NCBI RefSeq assembly: GCF_963678635.1
Contig: NC_087064.1
Location: 54,022,684 to 54,086,683 of the forward strand
DNA length: 64,000 nucleotides
Reading direction: 5' to 3'
From: Symsagittifera roscoffensis
Taxonomy: Eukaryota > Xenacoelomorpha > Acoela > Convolutidae
Shown here: positions 31,840 to 45,278 of the stretch, one piece after another
Layout of the letters: each line of letters starts with the position of its first letter
How positions within the stretch are numbered: position 1 is the stretch's first letter
Notes under the pieces: model-generated
Databases searched by the model: none
Seen by the model: the letters and a program-made list of their open reading frames with translations, nothing else
What the model was told of the DNA's origin: nothing
Translations under genes and position numbers: made by a program

Positions 31840-34250
31840 ATTCACCGTTAAGATACATGTAATCTTTAATATCCTGAAAACATCCGCTGTATTCTTGTGC
31901 GTAAATATCTGAGAAACCTGCTGTTTCAGCGAGTTTCAGTAAGTTTTGGTCAAGTGATTTTCTTTGTATTGTATCCATTTTTGGAGAATTCTTGGAATTG
32001 CTGTGTTCAAACATTTTGTTGTATATCTGATGTAGAATAAATATCTATTGATTTTAAATCTTTGTTAGTGTTGCGAGCTAAAGCGCGTTTGGGATAAAAA
32101 GATCATATTTATCTCAGATCCACATTGGACACCTGTATCCCAAAAATATGTACGACGTGACAGTGTATCTACAAAATGACTTTTATTTTTTTTAAATAGA
32201 ATATAGGGATTCATTTGTAACATTTTTCATCTTTAGAAGTTTGATTGCTTGATAAATATCTTTAGAAGTTTGATTGCTTGATTGATTGCCTGATAAATAA
32301 TATTCTGCATAGGGTGTTTTTAAGAGCGCTAATGCGAGTGATTGTAATACTTGTGTAGAGTCGAGTTCACATAAATGATAAAGCATTTCTAGTTCAGAGA
32401 AGGACATTTCTTGAGAAATTCGACTTATCGTATAGTCTAATTACATATCATGATTTATATCGTACTGTATTGCAATAAATTATGTGTTATTCATAAGTGA
32501 GATTTCTTTTAACCAAGTACTATCTGATTAAAATAGTACATTTTGATTAAAATAGTACTATCTGATTAAAATAGTATCCCAGTAACATTTTATGATTTCT
32601 TTTTTTTTATAAAATGTTACTGGGATATAAGATCTTTGATCTTTGCCGTTTTGATATGGTTGTGCTGAATTAATATTTATTTTTCCTGTTTTCATGTCAA
32701 AACCTTTTTCGTATTCGACAAAGATTTCTGAAATTTGTGTTTTGAAAAATGTTTTTGGATATTTACAAGCGACTTCTGTTTCAGGACAATTTCGAAAACG
32801 TGTTAATTTGTTTTCAAAACCAATATTTTGTTTAATAATTTTTATTATTAGATCTACCTCTATCAGGGTTGACCTTTTCAAAACTATTTGTTTCAATAAA
32901 ATAATTTTGGTAAGTTTTTATCATTCTTGCTTGGATTATAGCAACTTGAAATATGGAACAGGTGTCTTCTGGGTACCAAGCATTGGTTGCTTACGTGCGA
33001 GTGGTAGGATCGCAATATCCTTGATCATTTTTACAACGTAAGCGTATTCCTTGATATACTATAGTATGGTATTTTATGTCATGTGATAATTGTACCTTTT
33101 CTAGTTAGATTTTCGGTTCGAATTTTTTTTTCTTTTAGCCCCTGTTCTTTATGTCAGCTTTACAATTCTAGAGACTATCAACTCCAATGTGCGGTATCAT
33201 GTTTTTGCTATTTTTACAATACATGTAAGTGATAAGTTAAACATCCGTGTGCACCTTGGTACGGGTTTTTATTGTCTAATTTAATATGACCTTGGTGTCT
33301 TTCAAGTTCTGCCTGATGCGCAGTGTCTGACAAAACTTGAAAGTTTAATTAATTACAATTTGTGCCTTTACTTGTTGTTAGTTTTATTTCTTATAATTCA
33401 TTTTTGCAACCTTCAGGGTTAAGATGCAAAAGTCTTTTTAAATTACTTTGGTAAAAGAATTCGTATATCCATTTGAGACTTTTGAACAATGTACTTTCTT
33501 TTCTGAGAATGTTGCTGTAATTTTTTATCCTGTTAGCGTGCGAGATCGTGCTTTCGAGTAAATTGTTGATATAGTATTTGGTGTTTCTGGTTCTTTTCTG
33601 AGAATGTTGCTGTAATTTTTTATCCTGTTAGCGTGCGAGATCGTGCTTTCGAGTAAATTGTTGATATAGTATTTGGTGTTTCTGGTTTCGGATTCACATT
33701 GTGTTACTTGATTAATTGTGTATTTTTGTAGTGTTTTTGTTGGTTTTCTTCACAATCATAATGTGTAACCAGGAAGTCTTGTGGTCCTGTTCGAGGAGAA
33801 GGATTTTGATGAGATGAGGCTTTAAAAGTACAAGGGGGAAAAGGGTTTTATGGAAGAAAACTATTAAAAGATACATTTGTATGAGAAACCTGAATATGTA
33901 TTGTATAATATCATATAACCTATTGTCTTGTATACCTTGTTATATACCTTGTTACATAAACTATTTATATACCTATCACATTTACAGATCAGTTCTGTTG
34001 TGATAAAGGGAGGGGGTAAGGATTGAGCTGATATGTTTGGTGGAGATAATGTTAGTAGGTGATGAACTAACTTATTTAGCTTTACTTTTACTTCGATGTT
34101 AAGTGTTAAGTTCCCTTGAGTGAGGATTCGTATATTATTTTCTTGTATATCTTTGTGAATGTAGTGTTTTGTATTGTAATGGATTAATTACCCAATTATG
34201 TAGCCGATAACTATCAAGATGTTGGGCCAATAGGGGAGGGGGTGCTACAA
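31840..34250 (-). pseudogene. Element 2 env-like glycoprotein region
   Basis: Pieces homologous to Element 1 are the 71-codon frame 32407-32192 (MSFSELEMLYHLCELDSTQ against MSLSELDTLHQLCELERTQ) and the 112-codon frame 32896-32558 (NKLTRFRNCPETEVACKYP and GFDMKTGKININSAQPYQNG). At about 33240 it reads GAHGCLTY where Element 1 has a stop. An imperfect direct repeat of about 87 bp (33495-33581 and 33594-33683) lies inside. Heavily broken. Confidence 0.55.
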
Positions 34251-34257
34251 ATGTATT

Positions 34258-35050
34258 TCAATCTAACCGTAAAAGTATATTAGTTCTTCGAAGTTCTCGA
34301 TATCGATCGCCTAGATTAGTAGGAAAATTTTCAGGGAACGTAGTGGTTGGTGTTTGACCTGTTATTGAAGGTGTTGATGGGAGTGATAGGGTTTCTGGCA
34401 ATGATACAGAGGTGTTGCATGAAATATCTAAGGTGTCGTTTACCAAGCTTGGTTGGCCTTGGGAGAATGCTTGTGTCATTCAATGTGGAAGACGTTGTAC
34501 TGACGTGGGAGAATTAAAAGGATTTTCACGAACTTTTTCAGAGGTTGGTGTTGAACCTAAAAAATCTGATGGGATATTTGGGGTATTTTGTTGGGAAAAT
34601 GTCTGTAGTGATGGGGATTATTTTGAATTGTATTACTAGAAAAACCCAAAGGGGTCGAAGAGGGTGATGAAGTTATATTAAAGTGAAGTTTTGGAGTTGT
34701 AAAGTTTCGATTTCTTCGAGGGTAAATAATTTGTCTATTGATTTTAGATGTTAAATTTTGGTTTTAGCTTGGATGTCTAGTAAAGCTAAGATCTTGTTGA
34801 AGTGAGGGCTAGATGTTAGATGTTGGTTCGTATTGTGGTCCACTTAGGGTTGCCTGGCAAATAGCTGGTATTAAAGGATCGGAAAATGATGCGTGAATTT
34901 CTTCAAATTTATAGGGATTTTCTTGAACTGAATTGCGTGTAGAAGAATGGGGTTGAGTTGTATGACTAGATGTTGGTGCTGTTGGAGATCATGGGATGTA
35001 GTGGTTGTTGGGGATTTTTAGTGGGTTGTTGATAAGCAGTTTTGGACATT
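34258..35050 (-). pseudogene. Element 2 Ser/Thr/Pro-rich N-terminal domain of the env-like ORF
   Basis: A clear ATG reading MSKTAYQQP at about 35048 gives the likely start of this ORF, which Element 1 has lost. Homology continues through ENPYKFEE (about 34920) to a frame ending LLRLD and TGA at 34258, the same TGA as in Element 1. Confidence 0.5.
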
Positions 35051-35259
35051 TTTTTCTTAATTAAACCTATTGTTCACAGTATTATTCGATAAAATTGATC
35101 AGGAGAATCGTTGCTATTATGAAGTCATTATTGCCCTTTTTATGCTTTTGCAAATTGTTAGAATTAGGGATACTAGAAAGGTGATAAAAGTTACGAGAGT
35201 TGAAATTTGGTACCTGATTAGGTGGTCAATGACTTTTGACAAGTTAGGGTAGGTTTTCA

Positions 35260-36001
35260 CGAGGGAGTAAAAAAACACGAATATACTGCAAAGAATTATA
35301 AATCTTAAAAGAAGGAGTGCTATTTCTAGAGTGTCGATGCTGATAAAAAAACAAAAGTTGGAGAATTGTTTAAAAAAATGACAATAGAGTTAAAATGAGT
35401 ATCTTAAGATAGTGAACTTTGTTCGAGAGAAACATTTGAAAAGTGATTTGTTTCGTTGAAATAATTATGTTTGGGTTGGAAGCAAAGTGTGGACGGATTG
35501 TTTTTTGATTTTTGACAAGTGGGTTGGATATGGAGTTTTTATTGATGTATTGTCTTGGAGTTTAGGAATGAAATTCCTGGTTTTGTTTTTATTTGTTGGA
35601 TGATTGGGGTTTTTTGAGAGATATCACGTCTTAGGTTAATTGTCTAATTCTGTCTTCCAGCTTATTTGATGTTTCCTTTTTGCGCAAATGTTGGGTATCA
35701 ATTGAGACAATTTTGTTGACTTTTGTACTGAGTGATAGGAGAGGGTTGTAACTTTCATCTAATATTTACTTAAGTTGTCAAATATAAGGGTATTGCTTGT
35801 TTTTGAATTGGAGGTCTTCAAGTTACAGTTTTAGTTCTATTTGAAATAGATGTTTATCGGCTGATAATATACGTGTCGGGATGGGGTGATGTTTGAAACG
35901 ATTTTCCTTGGTTGATTTTGAACTAAATAGTTCAAGATTAAGTAAGAGCTAAAGGTTCTGTGGAAATACTTATACAAGTATGGTGAAAACACATTAAATA
36001 A
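35260..36001. other. Element 2 spacer between pol and env-like ORF
   Basis: AT-rich, alignable in parts to 12060-12869. I see no gene. Confidence 0.4.
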
Positions 36002-37540
36002 TCAAGAGGGTATCTGAAATTCGACTTTCTTTAATAACATAAATTGTGGGATGAAGATTTTGTAATCTTTTCGTGGTTGATATGTAAGACGCGATGATTG
36101 GCGTTGTTGCGTTTTTTTTTTCTGGTAAAAAAAAATTTCTTCTAATTTATGATAAATCCTTTGTCTTTGAGGTATTTGGTTTTGGAGATTTTGATACTTT
36201 CTTTTTCCGATGGTTGCTTTTTTTTCGATGATTGCTTTCCGATGCTGGAATTTTTTCGATGGTTGCCTTCTGATGTGTATCGGTGAAAATGATAAATGAT
36301 TGGAATTTTGTGAGTTTTCTTGTTTCCTATTTTCTGTGGATTTTTCAACAATTTTTAGTCCTGTGAAGGAGTATAATTGAGTTTTTTCGCGAAGAGCGAA
36401 CTCTTTTGGATAATATGGTAAAAGATTGTTTCTATGTTGAATTATTTTTTTTCTTCTTGGGGTCGATAAGTTTGAAAAGAACATCTGTGGGTTTTTTGAT
36501 CATTTAAAAAAGTCCTTTTTGCATAGGTTGCATTTTTTTTGAATATGTCTTTCTGGTTATAAAATTTGATATTAAGACAAATGCTTCTATTTTTAAATTA
36601 GTTGCTGGTGTGAAACGTGAACTTTTTGGGATTGAACATTTTGTCCCTGTACTAAGTTTTTTTGCAATTTTTTGATGAATTTCATTTTGCTTTAAGCTCG
36701 ATTCAAAATCCATTCAATACGTGTTCCAGAGGCTAATTATAGGGTTTGTGGGCGATGAAAAGGATCTTCATCATGTGTATACAGTGACAAATTGTAACAA
36801 GTTGAAATTTTGTAGGTTGACAATAACCTTGTGAATTTTTTTGAAGAAATTGCTGTGAACATTATTGTTTTACATGGTTTTTAATTAAAAACCATTTCAT
36901 GTGGCGAAAGTCCAAGAGTTGTCATAATTTGGGAATTATATGCTAATGGGAAAAACTTTACGTCGGTTGAACGTTCGGTGTATTTTGTATCATTTCCATT
37001 TATAATACATCGGAGATATTCTTGTAATGAACGATTCGTGCCTCCCACTAAACCATTTGTCCAGGGGCATGAGATGTTCGGAGTTTTTGTTTGAGTTTAC
37101 AAAAGTGACATAATGTTATGATTTGTTGGTTTATGAACTCGGTACCACTGGCTGTGACAAGGATTTCTGGTAATCCAAATTTGCTATCTTTTGTTTGAAA
37201 AAGCGTTGTGTAAGCATAATAAAGAGGTACAGGGTTGAGAGCTACACAATGAGTATTTGCATCAACTATTACCATTATATACGCATTTTCTTTGGGTCAA
37301 TTGATGTTCAGTGGTTAAAATATTGACTTTCTCCTTTGAAGTCTTGTTTTTCTGCTAGTTGTTTTTGATGTTGAAATGGCTTATTTACTTGTTATGTTAG
37401 GCATTCATTGCATAAAAAAATTATACAAATTGATGCATTTGAAAATTAAATCGTTTGAATGAAGTTTGAATATGTTTTTCTGAACCTGCATGTCTTTTTC
37501 TATGTAAGAAATGTGAAATTTGTGATGCGATTAAAATTAT
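36002..37540 (-). pseudogene. Element 2 pol: integrase
   Basis: The frame 37275-37048 has MVIVDANTHCVALNPVPLY, KFGLPEILVTASGTEF and LRTSHAP, so the DNGTEF-type motif has lost its catalytic Asp (ASGTEF). Frames 36713-36504 and 36484-36002 give the C-terminal module (SRFTPATNLKIEAFVLI) and the Lys/Gln-rich tail ending QPRKDYKIFIPQ. Several stops lie between. Confidence 0.75.
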
Positions 37541-37541
37541 G

Positions 37542-39835
37542 TTAATGGTAGACATGGTACTTTTTTGTTTCCAGAGTATGATATTCCCAGAGATTGGTGA
37601 TTTCGTTTATTATTGTATTGTTGAACTTTCGGAAAAATCTGAGAAGTGTTTTGTTTCCTAAGATTGTGATATCAGCCTTAATTGGTTCTGATTTAATTTT
37701 GTGCCAAAATTTAAGTTGTCTAATGACGATATCAAGGTTGTGGTACATTTTTAGTGACTCTAGTGTCAAATTTTTTGCGATTGGTAGAAAGATATTTTGA
37801 ATTTCGTTTTTTGAGAGAGCTGTATTATCTAGGGGATCTTGTAAGTTAAAAACTCTTTTGATCGTTTATTTTAAATTTAAGTCAGGAGGTCCTGGTAAGT
37901 TTATGTTATCATTTGAGTTTTCTTTTTCTAGTAAGGGAATACATTTTTCCTATGTACCTTTTGTTATGTTATTTTTTGTTGTGTATTAATTTTTATCCAT
38001 GAAGAGTGTGGTTTTGGCTTAAATGTGTTTTTTTCCTAATAAATCTACTTCGTAGTGATTATTTTGACAATCGAGATGTAATGGGAATTGTTTTATATGA
38101 TTTATTTGTGAAGTGTCAGGTTCGGTTTTTACTGCGTACTTGCATTCTGTTCGTTGGGATGTTTCCTCTTTTGCAAGGAATGATTTCATCTTTTGTGGTA
38201 TTGCTTTGTTCGTTTTTCGTGTAATTAATTCAGGTTGTGTGTTTCGACCAAGTATATCTGGTAAAGAAAGGTTCTTTCCTGCTGTCCAAACTATATGTAG
38301 GTTTGGAAAATTCATCAGGATAAATTGAAATTGATAAACTCTATGGTTTGGATTTGATTTTTGTGTAAATAGAAAATTTATTGCCCTACGATCTGTGAAT
38401 AGAACTGTTGGGTGTTTTCATCCAATAATTTGAAATTCGTATTATGTGAGTCTAAATATTATGTCGTTACATTCTCTCATAAGTGTAGAGAATCTAAGTT
38501 CCGCCTGTGTAAAAAGTCTTGAGCTTGCTGATATAAGGTTAATTTCGTTTGTACCTCTACTTGATTGTAAGAGTGCTGCGCCAATTCCAATTATTGAGGC
38601 GTCACACATGGCGCAGAATGGTTGATCTCGATCTGGAATTGTGTTTGAGATTTGTTCTGTGAGAAGATTTGTTAGTTCATCAAAACGTTTTTGATGTTCC
38701 AATGTTCATTCAAAATAAATTGTTGTCGAAGTATATTTAAAACTGTCTCAAATTTAGTTACATTTTTAAACTGTATTTACTCAAACTGTTTAATATTCTT
38801 AGAAATTCTTGGGTTTTCTCTTTATTAGATGGGGGTTGAAGTTTTAAAATATTACCTATTTGGGATTGTAAAAGAGTAATTGTACTACCTTCAATAATAT
38901 GTGCAAGGAGTTTATTGGGAATGAAAAAAAAATGATACATCTGGGGCTGCTTTCATGTTTTCTTTTATTGAAATTTGATGATATTTTTCTAATACTTTAA
39001 ACAATTCATATTTTGTTTGTGACTGTATAAAAACATCGTTTAAATATGTGATAAAGTTTTTGCTAAGACTGAGTGGGTAAAAACTTTTGCTCATAAAGCC
39101 TGAAAGAGCTGCTGGTCCTATGGAAATTCCATGAAATAGTCTATTAATTTCGTATTGTTCATTTCCAATAACAGTGTGTGTCGAAGTGATTTTTGTCTAA
39201 TGGCTTTTATTTGTATGCACTGTTCATATTAGCATTTGTGTAAAATTGTCCGTTCATTTTTGTGAGTATTACTTGTATTGGTTTTATGGGCCAATTGCAT
39301 TTAGATTCATCAATTAGAGAAATGAGGTATCTTGCTTCGAGGACGATTTTCAATGATTCGCTTTTTGCAAGAATGATGACAGGAATGATGACAGTGTTTC
39401 CTTTTGGTTTTTGATTTTTATTTACTTTTGATATGATTCCGTATTAATCAAGAATATCTAGTAAAATCTGTTTACTCTATCTTGTAAATGGATTGGTATT
39501 TTACTTACTCGTTGTTTTTTGAAATCTGCGTCAAATTGAAGGTGAAGGTGTAATGATGAATGTACTTTTCCAACGTCAAATTTAGATGTAGCGTAGACAA
39601 TGGAGTATTTTAATAATAGTTCTGCTAATTGATCAATTTCTTGTTGATTGATTTGAGAATTTCGAAAATTGAAAATTGTGAGAAACTTTTGTTGTTCATT
39701 CATTTGAAATTTAGGTTTGAAATAAGGTATTTTTGTAAAATTATATGTGTTTTTCGATTCGAATCCGTTTTTAATGAGTTTAAAAGATAATTCTTCGTTA
39801 AGATTAATTGATTGACAAAGTTCTAGTTTCTTCAA
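37542..39835 (-). pseudogene. Element 2 pol: reverse transcriptase and RNase H
   Basis: RT pieces are 39835-39458 (125 codons, fingers) and 39094-38912, in which the catalytic box reads YLND, so one of the two metal-binding Asps is Asn. RNase H pieces are 38702-38442 (FCAMCDASIIGIGAALLQ) and 38315-38019 (AGKNLSLPDILGRNTQPE). Homology to 14383-16483 is clear throughout. Inactive. Confidence 0.8.
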
Positions 39836-41600
39836 AATAGTTTTTACTCTAAATGCTTTTTCTTCTGTTTTGTGAAATGTTGCCTTTGGTTAACAATATC
39901 CTAAAAGTCTTAAAGGTAATGTGATTTTATATGGTGAGTTATTGTATACGCTTAGAGATATCAGGTCAGAATTTGTATCTTTTTCGTAATTGATGGATGA
40001 AAATTTTACTCTAAAAAAATTTTGAATTGGTTTAATTTCAACGTCAGACAGAAACAAATTTTGTTTATTTTGATCAATTTTATATTGATATATCTGACTG
40101 ATAGAGTTGTTCTATTAATGACCTGAAAGTGGTTTCAAGTGTTTGCGATGTTGATTAATTTAGGGTTGAATTTTGACAAAAAATGGGGGTTGTTTACTGA
40201 GTCTTTAATTTTGTATATTTGTCTTTTACGTTTAACTTACTATTCAATATGTTGATGGTTGGGTTATATTTTGTAATAAATGGTATTCCAACGTTTTTAT
40301 GTTATATATCTGTTATATGGATTTTTTTCATAAAAGAATTATCCAAAAACTTTTTTTGTTCCAAAACTTGATCCTTGTGCTGTGGCTAGTTTACTTGAGG
40401 TTTTTTATGGAGAAAGTTTTTGATATAGGATTTGAATTTGATTCCGGTCGGGAATGTTTTTATTATTTGATTTTGCTCCTGAATCTATTTTAAAGAATGT
40501 CTGGTGATTGAAAGTTTTCGTTTTTGGGCTCTCTAATAGGAGTGGGATTGTCCAAATTTTTTCTTTTGCTTGTTAAATCCTATTTGTGGTGTTTTGATCT
40601 ATATTATTCATATTTGAAATAGTATCAATAACGTGTGGTGTATAATTAACGGTACTTTGGCTAGTATTTGGTTCGTTGAGATTAGAAATGTTCGCAGTAT
40701 TTTGGTAATAATTCGATTCGATTGGTGTTTCGTATTCAATTTCAAGGTAAAGCAAATTTATTAAAAATGTATTTTCTGTTTCACTTTTGTCATCTGTAGA
40801 TTCACAATACATGTGATTTAACTGCAATTCCGAGTTTTCCGTATTGTCATTTTTTGCAGGGTCTGAATCCGTTCCTTTTTTTGTTTGTACTTGATTTATT
40901 TGTCTTTTATGTTTTGGTTTACTGCTTCTGTAGTTTTGTTTGTATGAGTTTGAATATTGAGCATTGTTTTTATGTGGTGGTTGAGAATAGTTTCTCTGTC
41001 TGTTTAGATAGTTGTTGCTTCGATTCCTGAGTTATCTCGGGATTGATTATTGTTATTGTTGTAATATGATCTAATGTTAGAGTAAATCCGTGATCTATTT
41101 TTCGAATTGTTTCGGTTTCCATTGTTTGAATAAAATTGATTTCGATTGCATGATGAACTGTTTGAACGGTCCATAGAACGGTATCTGTTCGAGGAGTTTG
41201 AATAAGAATGATTTTTTTAATAACTCCAGTAGTTACTTCCATTTGAGTTTAATCTTGATTAATTATTTCGAATTTAGTTTTTCTGAATTTTTGATCTACT
41301 ATATATGTTTTGTGAATAAATTTGTGAGTTTCTTCTGCCCGATGATCTTCCGCGAATTTTTTTTCGATCAGGAGATTGTGATCTGTAATTCTTGTAGCTG
41401 TCTGGAAGCGGTTTTCCTGAGCTGTTATTACTTTGAACATTCTAGTTTGGTGGATTTTGATCTTTTTTCAAGTATTGGTAAAACGATTTATTTGGTTCTC
41501 AGTACCTTTGGGGTTTCCTTTGGCTATCCTGTTGTTTGAGTCTCTATTCAGCAATGCTCTGTCCATATCTACGTCAATATTTTTTACCTTTTTTTGAATG
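39836..41600 (-). pseudogene. Element 2 protease and nucleocapsid
   Basis: Aligned with 16502-18560. The zinc knuckle reads KY*RRYGQSIAE*: two of its three Cys codons have become TGA and TAG (about 41540-41580). The Arg/Ser/Asn-rich tract is recognisable but frameshifted. The protease active site falls near 40480 with no intact frame. Confidence 0.65.
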
Positions 41601-43560
41601 ATGGTTTACCTTTGAAATTTGGGTTTTTTTTATAGATGTTTAATATCTGGGTGATTTTTTCTGCCAAATCGTTATCAGAGTATTGGATATTATTAATTTG
41701 TGAAGTTGTTGTTTGGATGTTGTTTTTATACTGTAGTTTCAAAATTTTTGTCTCTTCTACTTTTATAGTGATTTCAGCTTGTTCTAGTTTGTCTACTAGT
41801 TTTCGAAAATCTATATCGGGTTCTCGAATTGATGATGGATGTGATGCTCTCTTTTTTATAGCAGTTTTGTTTAATAGTGGTGTTAGAGTCACCCTTAAAA
41901 TTTCAGTCATTTTCGTATTTATGTAGTCATGCGTATTGGGGGAATAAGTTTTACCTACTAACGTTTCAATTCTTACTGCGACATGTTTTATTGTGTTGCT
42001 GGAGAGTCTACAAATATCACTGCATAGGACTCTTTGGTGTTGTTTATTTCTTTAGGAGTCAAACATTTTGAAAAACTCCTGTGTGAATTGTTTCCAATCT
42101 GATTTAATGTCTATAGGTAGAACCGAAAACCGTTTTTGAGTCTCACCATCGAGTGTGGTTTGGATTAGAGCTGTACATCTATGTATCCAATTTTGATGGA
42201 CTTGCGTATTTACTGGTTCTGGGCCTATATTTAAAACTAATTTTGCTGTAACTGCATTTAGGTAGTCCTCTACTGAGTGTTCAGGATCTCTACTGTGGAT
42301 ACCATGAATGGTTTATAAGAAGATATGCATGATCCACCCATACGGTACGGATTCATTGTCATTTGAAGTGATTCTGCTGCATTTGGTATTTGTGAAAAGT
42401 TTTTAAGTTGGGTCTTTGTAATCTCAAGTTGTTGCAGATAATATGGTATTAGAACTTCATTTTGCTTTTGATTAGGTTGATAACTTGAGGTTTTTGTAGA
42501 ATTTGTGATTGCGCATTATTATAATATGATGCCGAAATTCGTCTTTGAGAGAAAGATTGTTTTATTGTCGTGTTTGTTCAGAGTACATGTAAGGTTCAAA
42601 AATATCTGGTTGAAAGATATTATCTGGTTGATCCTTTTTATTCCAGTTCATCTTCATCATCTAAATGGTGTGGCTGATTTCTTGTGAATTGTTTGTTTGT
42701 TGAATTTCTATTTTGTTGAGGAAATGGATAATTTCCACTGCTGTCTGCTGTAGTTTTTTGTTGTTCATTACCTAAAACGGATTGGGGAGCTGGTTGTGCT
42801 ATTTGTTTATCATAATTTTTTTTGTAATTGATTTTGATGGCATGTTTTATATGGGGGTTTTGTTTTTGGTCTATTTATGTTATTTCTTGCGAAACAAATC
42901 ATAATTGCGATTTGCGAAATTATTCCTATTTTGATACTTTTGTTTGTTTGGTTGTGGTGACTTGGTTATTGGTCTAAATGTTTCATATTCCATTTGTGAA
43001 TATTTTGGAACAACATATGGTTTTACTGTTGATTGGTTAGTTGTTTGTGGAAAAAGAATTTTCTGATTCTATGGTATAGTAAATGTTAGTTGAAAAAGAG
43101 AAAAACTCAACTGTGTTGTTGAAGGTATTGTTTGGACTACTTCCTCATTCACAAATTGTGATGGAGTTTGGATATCTTGTTGTGTAATAATTTTAGTTTC
43201 ATGAAGGGTTTCTTGTGCATTTATAAACGTTGAGCTTAAACTATCATTTCCTGTTCTATCGTTAAACTATTTTTTTTTTAATTTAAGGGTGTTGCATCTA
43301 TAGTGAGTGGAGTAACTTTCGAATAGTTTTTGTGTTCAGAAACAGGGGCGATTGATGCACTTGAAATATCAGTGCCGATGTTGGTTAAAAAAATATGAGA
43401 CCATTCACGGTCCCAATTATAATCTGTTTGATCTGCTAGTGTAGTTCCATCGTCTGAGAATTGTGGTCGAAAATTCTTTCTTGATGTTGAAATGAAATCT
43501 AATATTTGAACAAAGGAGTCTATTAAGAACCATACTTCGTTGTAGATTATGTTTTACATT
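41584..43560 (-). pseudogene. Element 2 gag capsid and N-terminal region
   Basis: The 108-codon frame 41910-41584 (REPDIDFRKLVDKLEQAEIT) matches the Element 1 capsid end, and keeps the Gln codon that is TAA in Element 1. Weaker pieces reach the region around 43400, corresponding to the Element 1 gag start near 20400. Confidence 0.6.
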
Positions 43561-43671
43561 TCATAATATTTCATTACTTGTGAATGTTTTACGAATTGTA
43601 TCTAGAAATTGGGAGGAAAGGTTATCTTCTTGTCTTACGGTTGCATGTTGCGATGTTTGAGGTGGTGATTC

Positions 43672-45215
43672 TGTAACATACGTCCAAATACTACACAGTG
43701 ACGGAGCGTAGAAAAAGTACCGATTAACGACTGGCAGGCGTCAGTTACCTTATTTTTACTCGTTTTTCACCGTCTTGACCTTGCCAGTTGATTTTCTGGT
43801 CTGTTTAGGGCTAAGGAAAAAGTTACTATTTTTAGGCCATCAGTCAAACGACTTTTGATCAGCTTTCGTTTACATGCGAACACAAACACATAGCTGAGTC
43901 TCGGATCCTCAGACTACGTGATTGCTATTAAAAACACGGCTCGAATACCCTATTTTATTATGTTTTGGTGACAGTTCTATATTAAATCCATTGGAGATGG
44001 ATTGACCCTTTCCTCTTCCTAGCTACTCATATTCTAAAATATCAATCAATACTGGTGTTAATTCAAAGTTCTATGGCATCAGAGTAGCTAAAAAGTTAGT
44101 TTACTACAGTCTTTCACCATATATCAGTCTCTGGGGGACGGAGCCTCCGCTTCCGTGTTTTCCTCGAGATAACATCGTTATCACTCCCAATTCGTGGCAC
44201 GGGAGGGTACTGCTCTCCACTACTTCCCCACTGAAGCCTCCTTTCCCACTATCTTCTTCTGCTAAGGTTCTTATCGTGCGTTTTCCACTATATTTGCTGT
44301 TGTTCTGACTTTTTCACCTTTTTCAGTCAAAATGGCCGTTTTTTGTATTTATGAGAAATATTCGTTCGACAATCGAAATTTTGAAAAATTGAAACTTCCA
44401 GAATGTTTCTACCCTCCTTCGCAGCACTTTTTCGTCGTTAAGGCCTTTAATCGTTTTTTCGTGTTTCGCCGGAAGGTTGCGCTGTGCCAATCTGGCAGAA
44501 TGGCACATACTCCCCGGACAGTCACCATCTATGTCCCTATTGATCGCATAACACCGGGTTATCGTCAAGTAGTGTTCCAGTTCTCTATAATCAACCTAAC
44601 AAATCGCATTAGAAAATGAAATTTATCTACTCCACCTCAACTCACAACGGGTCGCAAATTGCATCATACTACATCTCACTGCCTTTTCAACATTTTCACA
44701 AAACTTGCACCATGAGGAGTGTCCTAGATAAAAAAAAATTTCTGACTACTTACGTCATCTTGCCATAAAACTTCTTTTCGCTCTTGCTGATTAAAAAGTT
44801 AGGACGTGGCACGGCCACGCACCCGTTAAAATAAACTTAATGTCTCTCACCAAGTATAATCAGTTATTTATGCGGCCCTCTTTGATATTAAAACTAAGAA
44901 ACTCTGTGGCTAGGAAAGTTATTGAGTTACTCACCACCTTAGGGCGAGCTTACCCAAACATACCAGGTCGCCACACAGTGAACACGTGTCTTACACAGGT
45001 TGAAAACATCAGTCGTGTTTAAAAAGGTAAATATACTCACCTATGTTCTATATATATATATAAGTAGCACAACTAAAACTTTCTTTCAACAATTTCAACA
45101 ATTGCAAAAACTTTCAAAGTCTGGTCTGACCAAACTAAATCAAAACAAAAAGTTTAACAGTTTCAATAATCAAACTTGGTTGATTAGTTTAAGTTTTAGC
45201 ACACAAAGACAATCA
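43672..45215 (-). repeat. Element 3 3' LTR
   Basis: About 1544 bp. The left end TGTAACAT is fixed by comparison with 61280. The right end is inferred from a terminal CA (GACAATCA at 45208-45215) directly beside a long polypyrimidine run (45217-45250), which is a polypurine tract on the coding strand. A TA microsatellite at 45049-45062 could act as TATA box for minus-strand transcription. The TTAGGGCTAAGG segment and surroundings match the other LTR. Confidence 0.7.
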
Positions 45216-45252
45216 AGTTTTTCTCGTCCTCTCCCTTTCTCTTTTACGTCTT
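45216..45252 (-). promoter_or_regulatory. Element 3 polypurine tract
   Basis: On the minus strand this reads AAAAGAGAAAGGGAGAGGAC and then GAGAAAAACT, directly before the LTR start TGATTGTC. This is the expected plus-strand primer position. Confidence 0.7.
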
Positions 45253-45278
45253 TAATTCTCCTCTTCGTTCCATCTTCC

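Larger units (their letters stand above)
26711..43671 (-). mobile_element. Element 2, left (3') part: degenerate relative of Element 1
   Basis: Collinear with Element 1 from gag to ORF3 and UTR, at clearly lower identity and with far more stops. Its outer 3' LTR is missing: the left end breaks inside ORF3 at about 26711. Units 26711-28070 and 29463-30780 are a tandem duplication. At 43671 it is interrupted by Element 3, and it resumes after the gap at 61655. Total length without Element 3 is at least 18 kb. Confidence 0.85.

Noticed and set aside
11905-41580. UGA codons standing where the sister element has Cys (GAHG*LTY, M*KCVKKA and the Element 2 zinc knuckle), suggesting UGA recoding
   Set aside because: Comparable positions also show TAA and TAG replacing Gln, Glu, Leu or Cys. 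The pattern is ordinary pseudogene decay, not a changed code.
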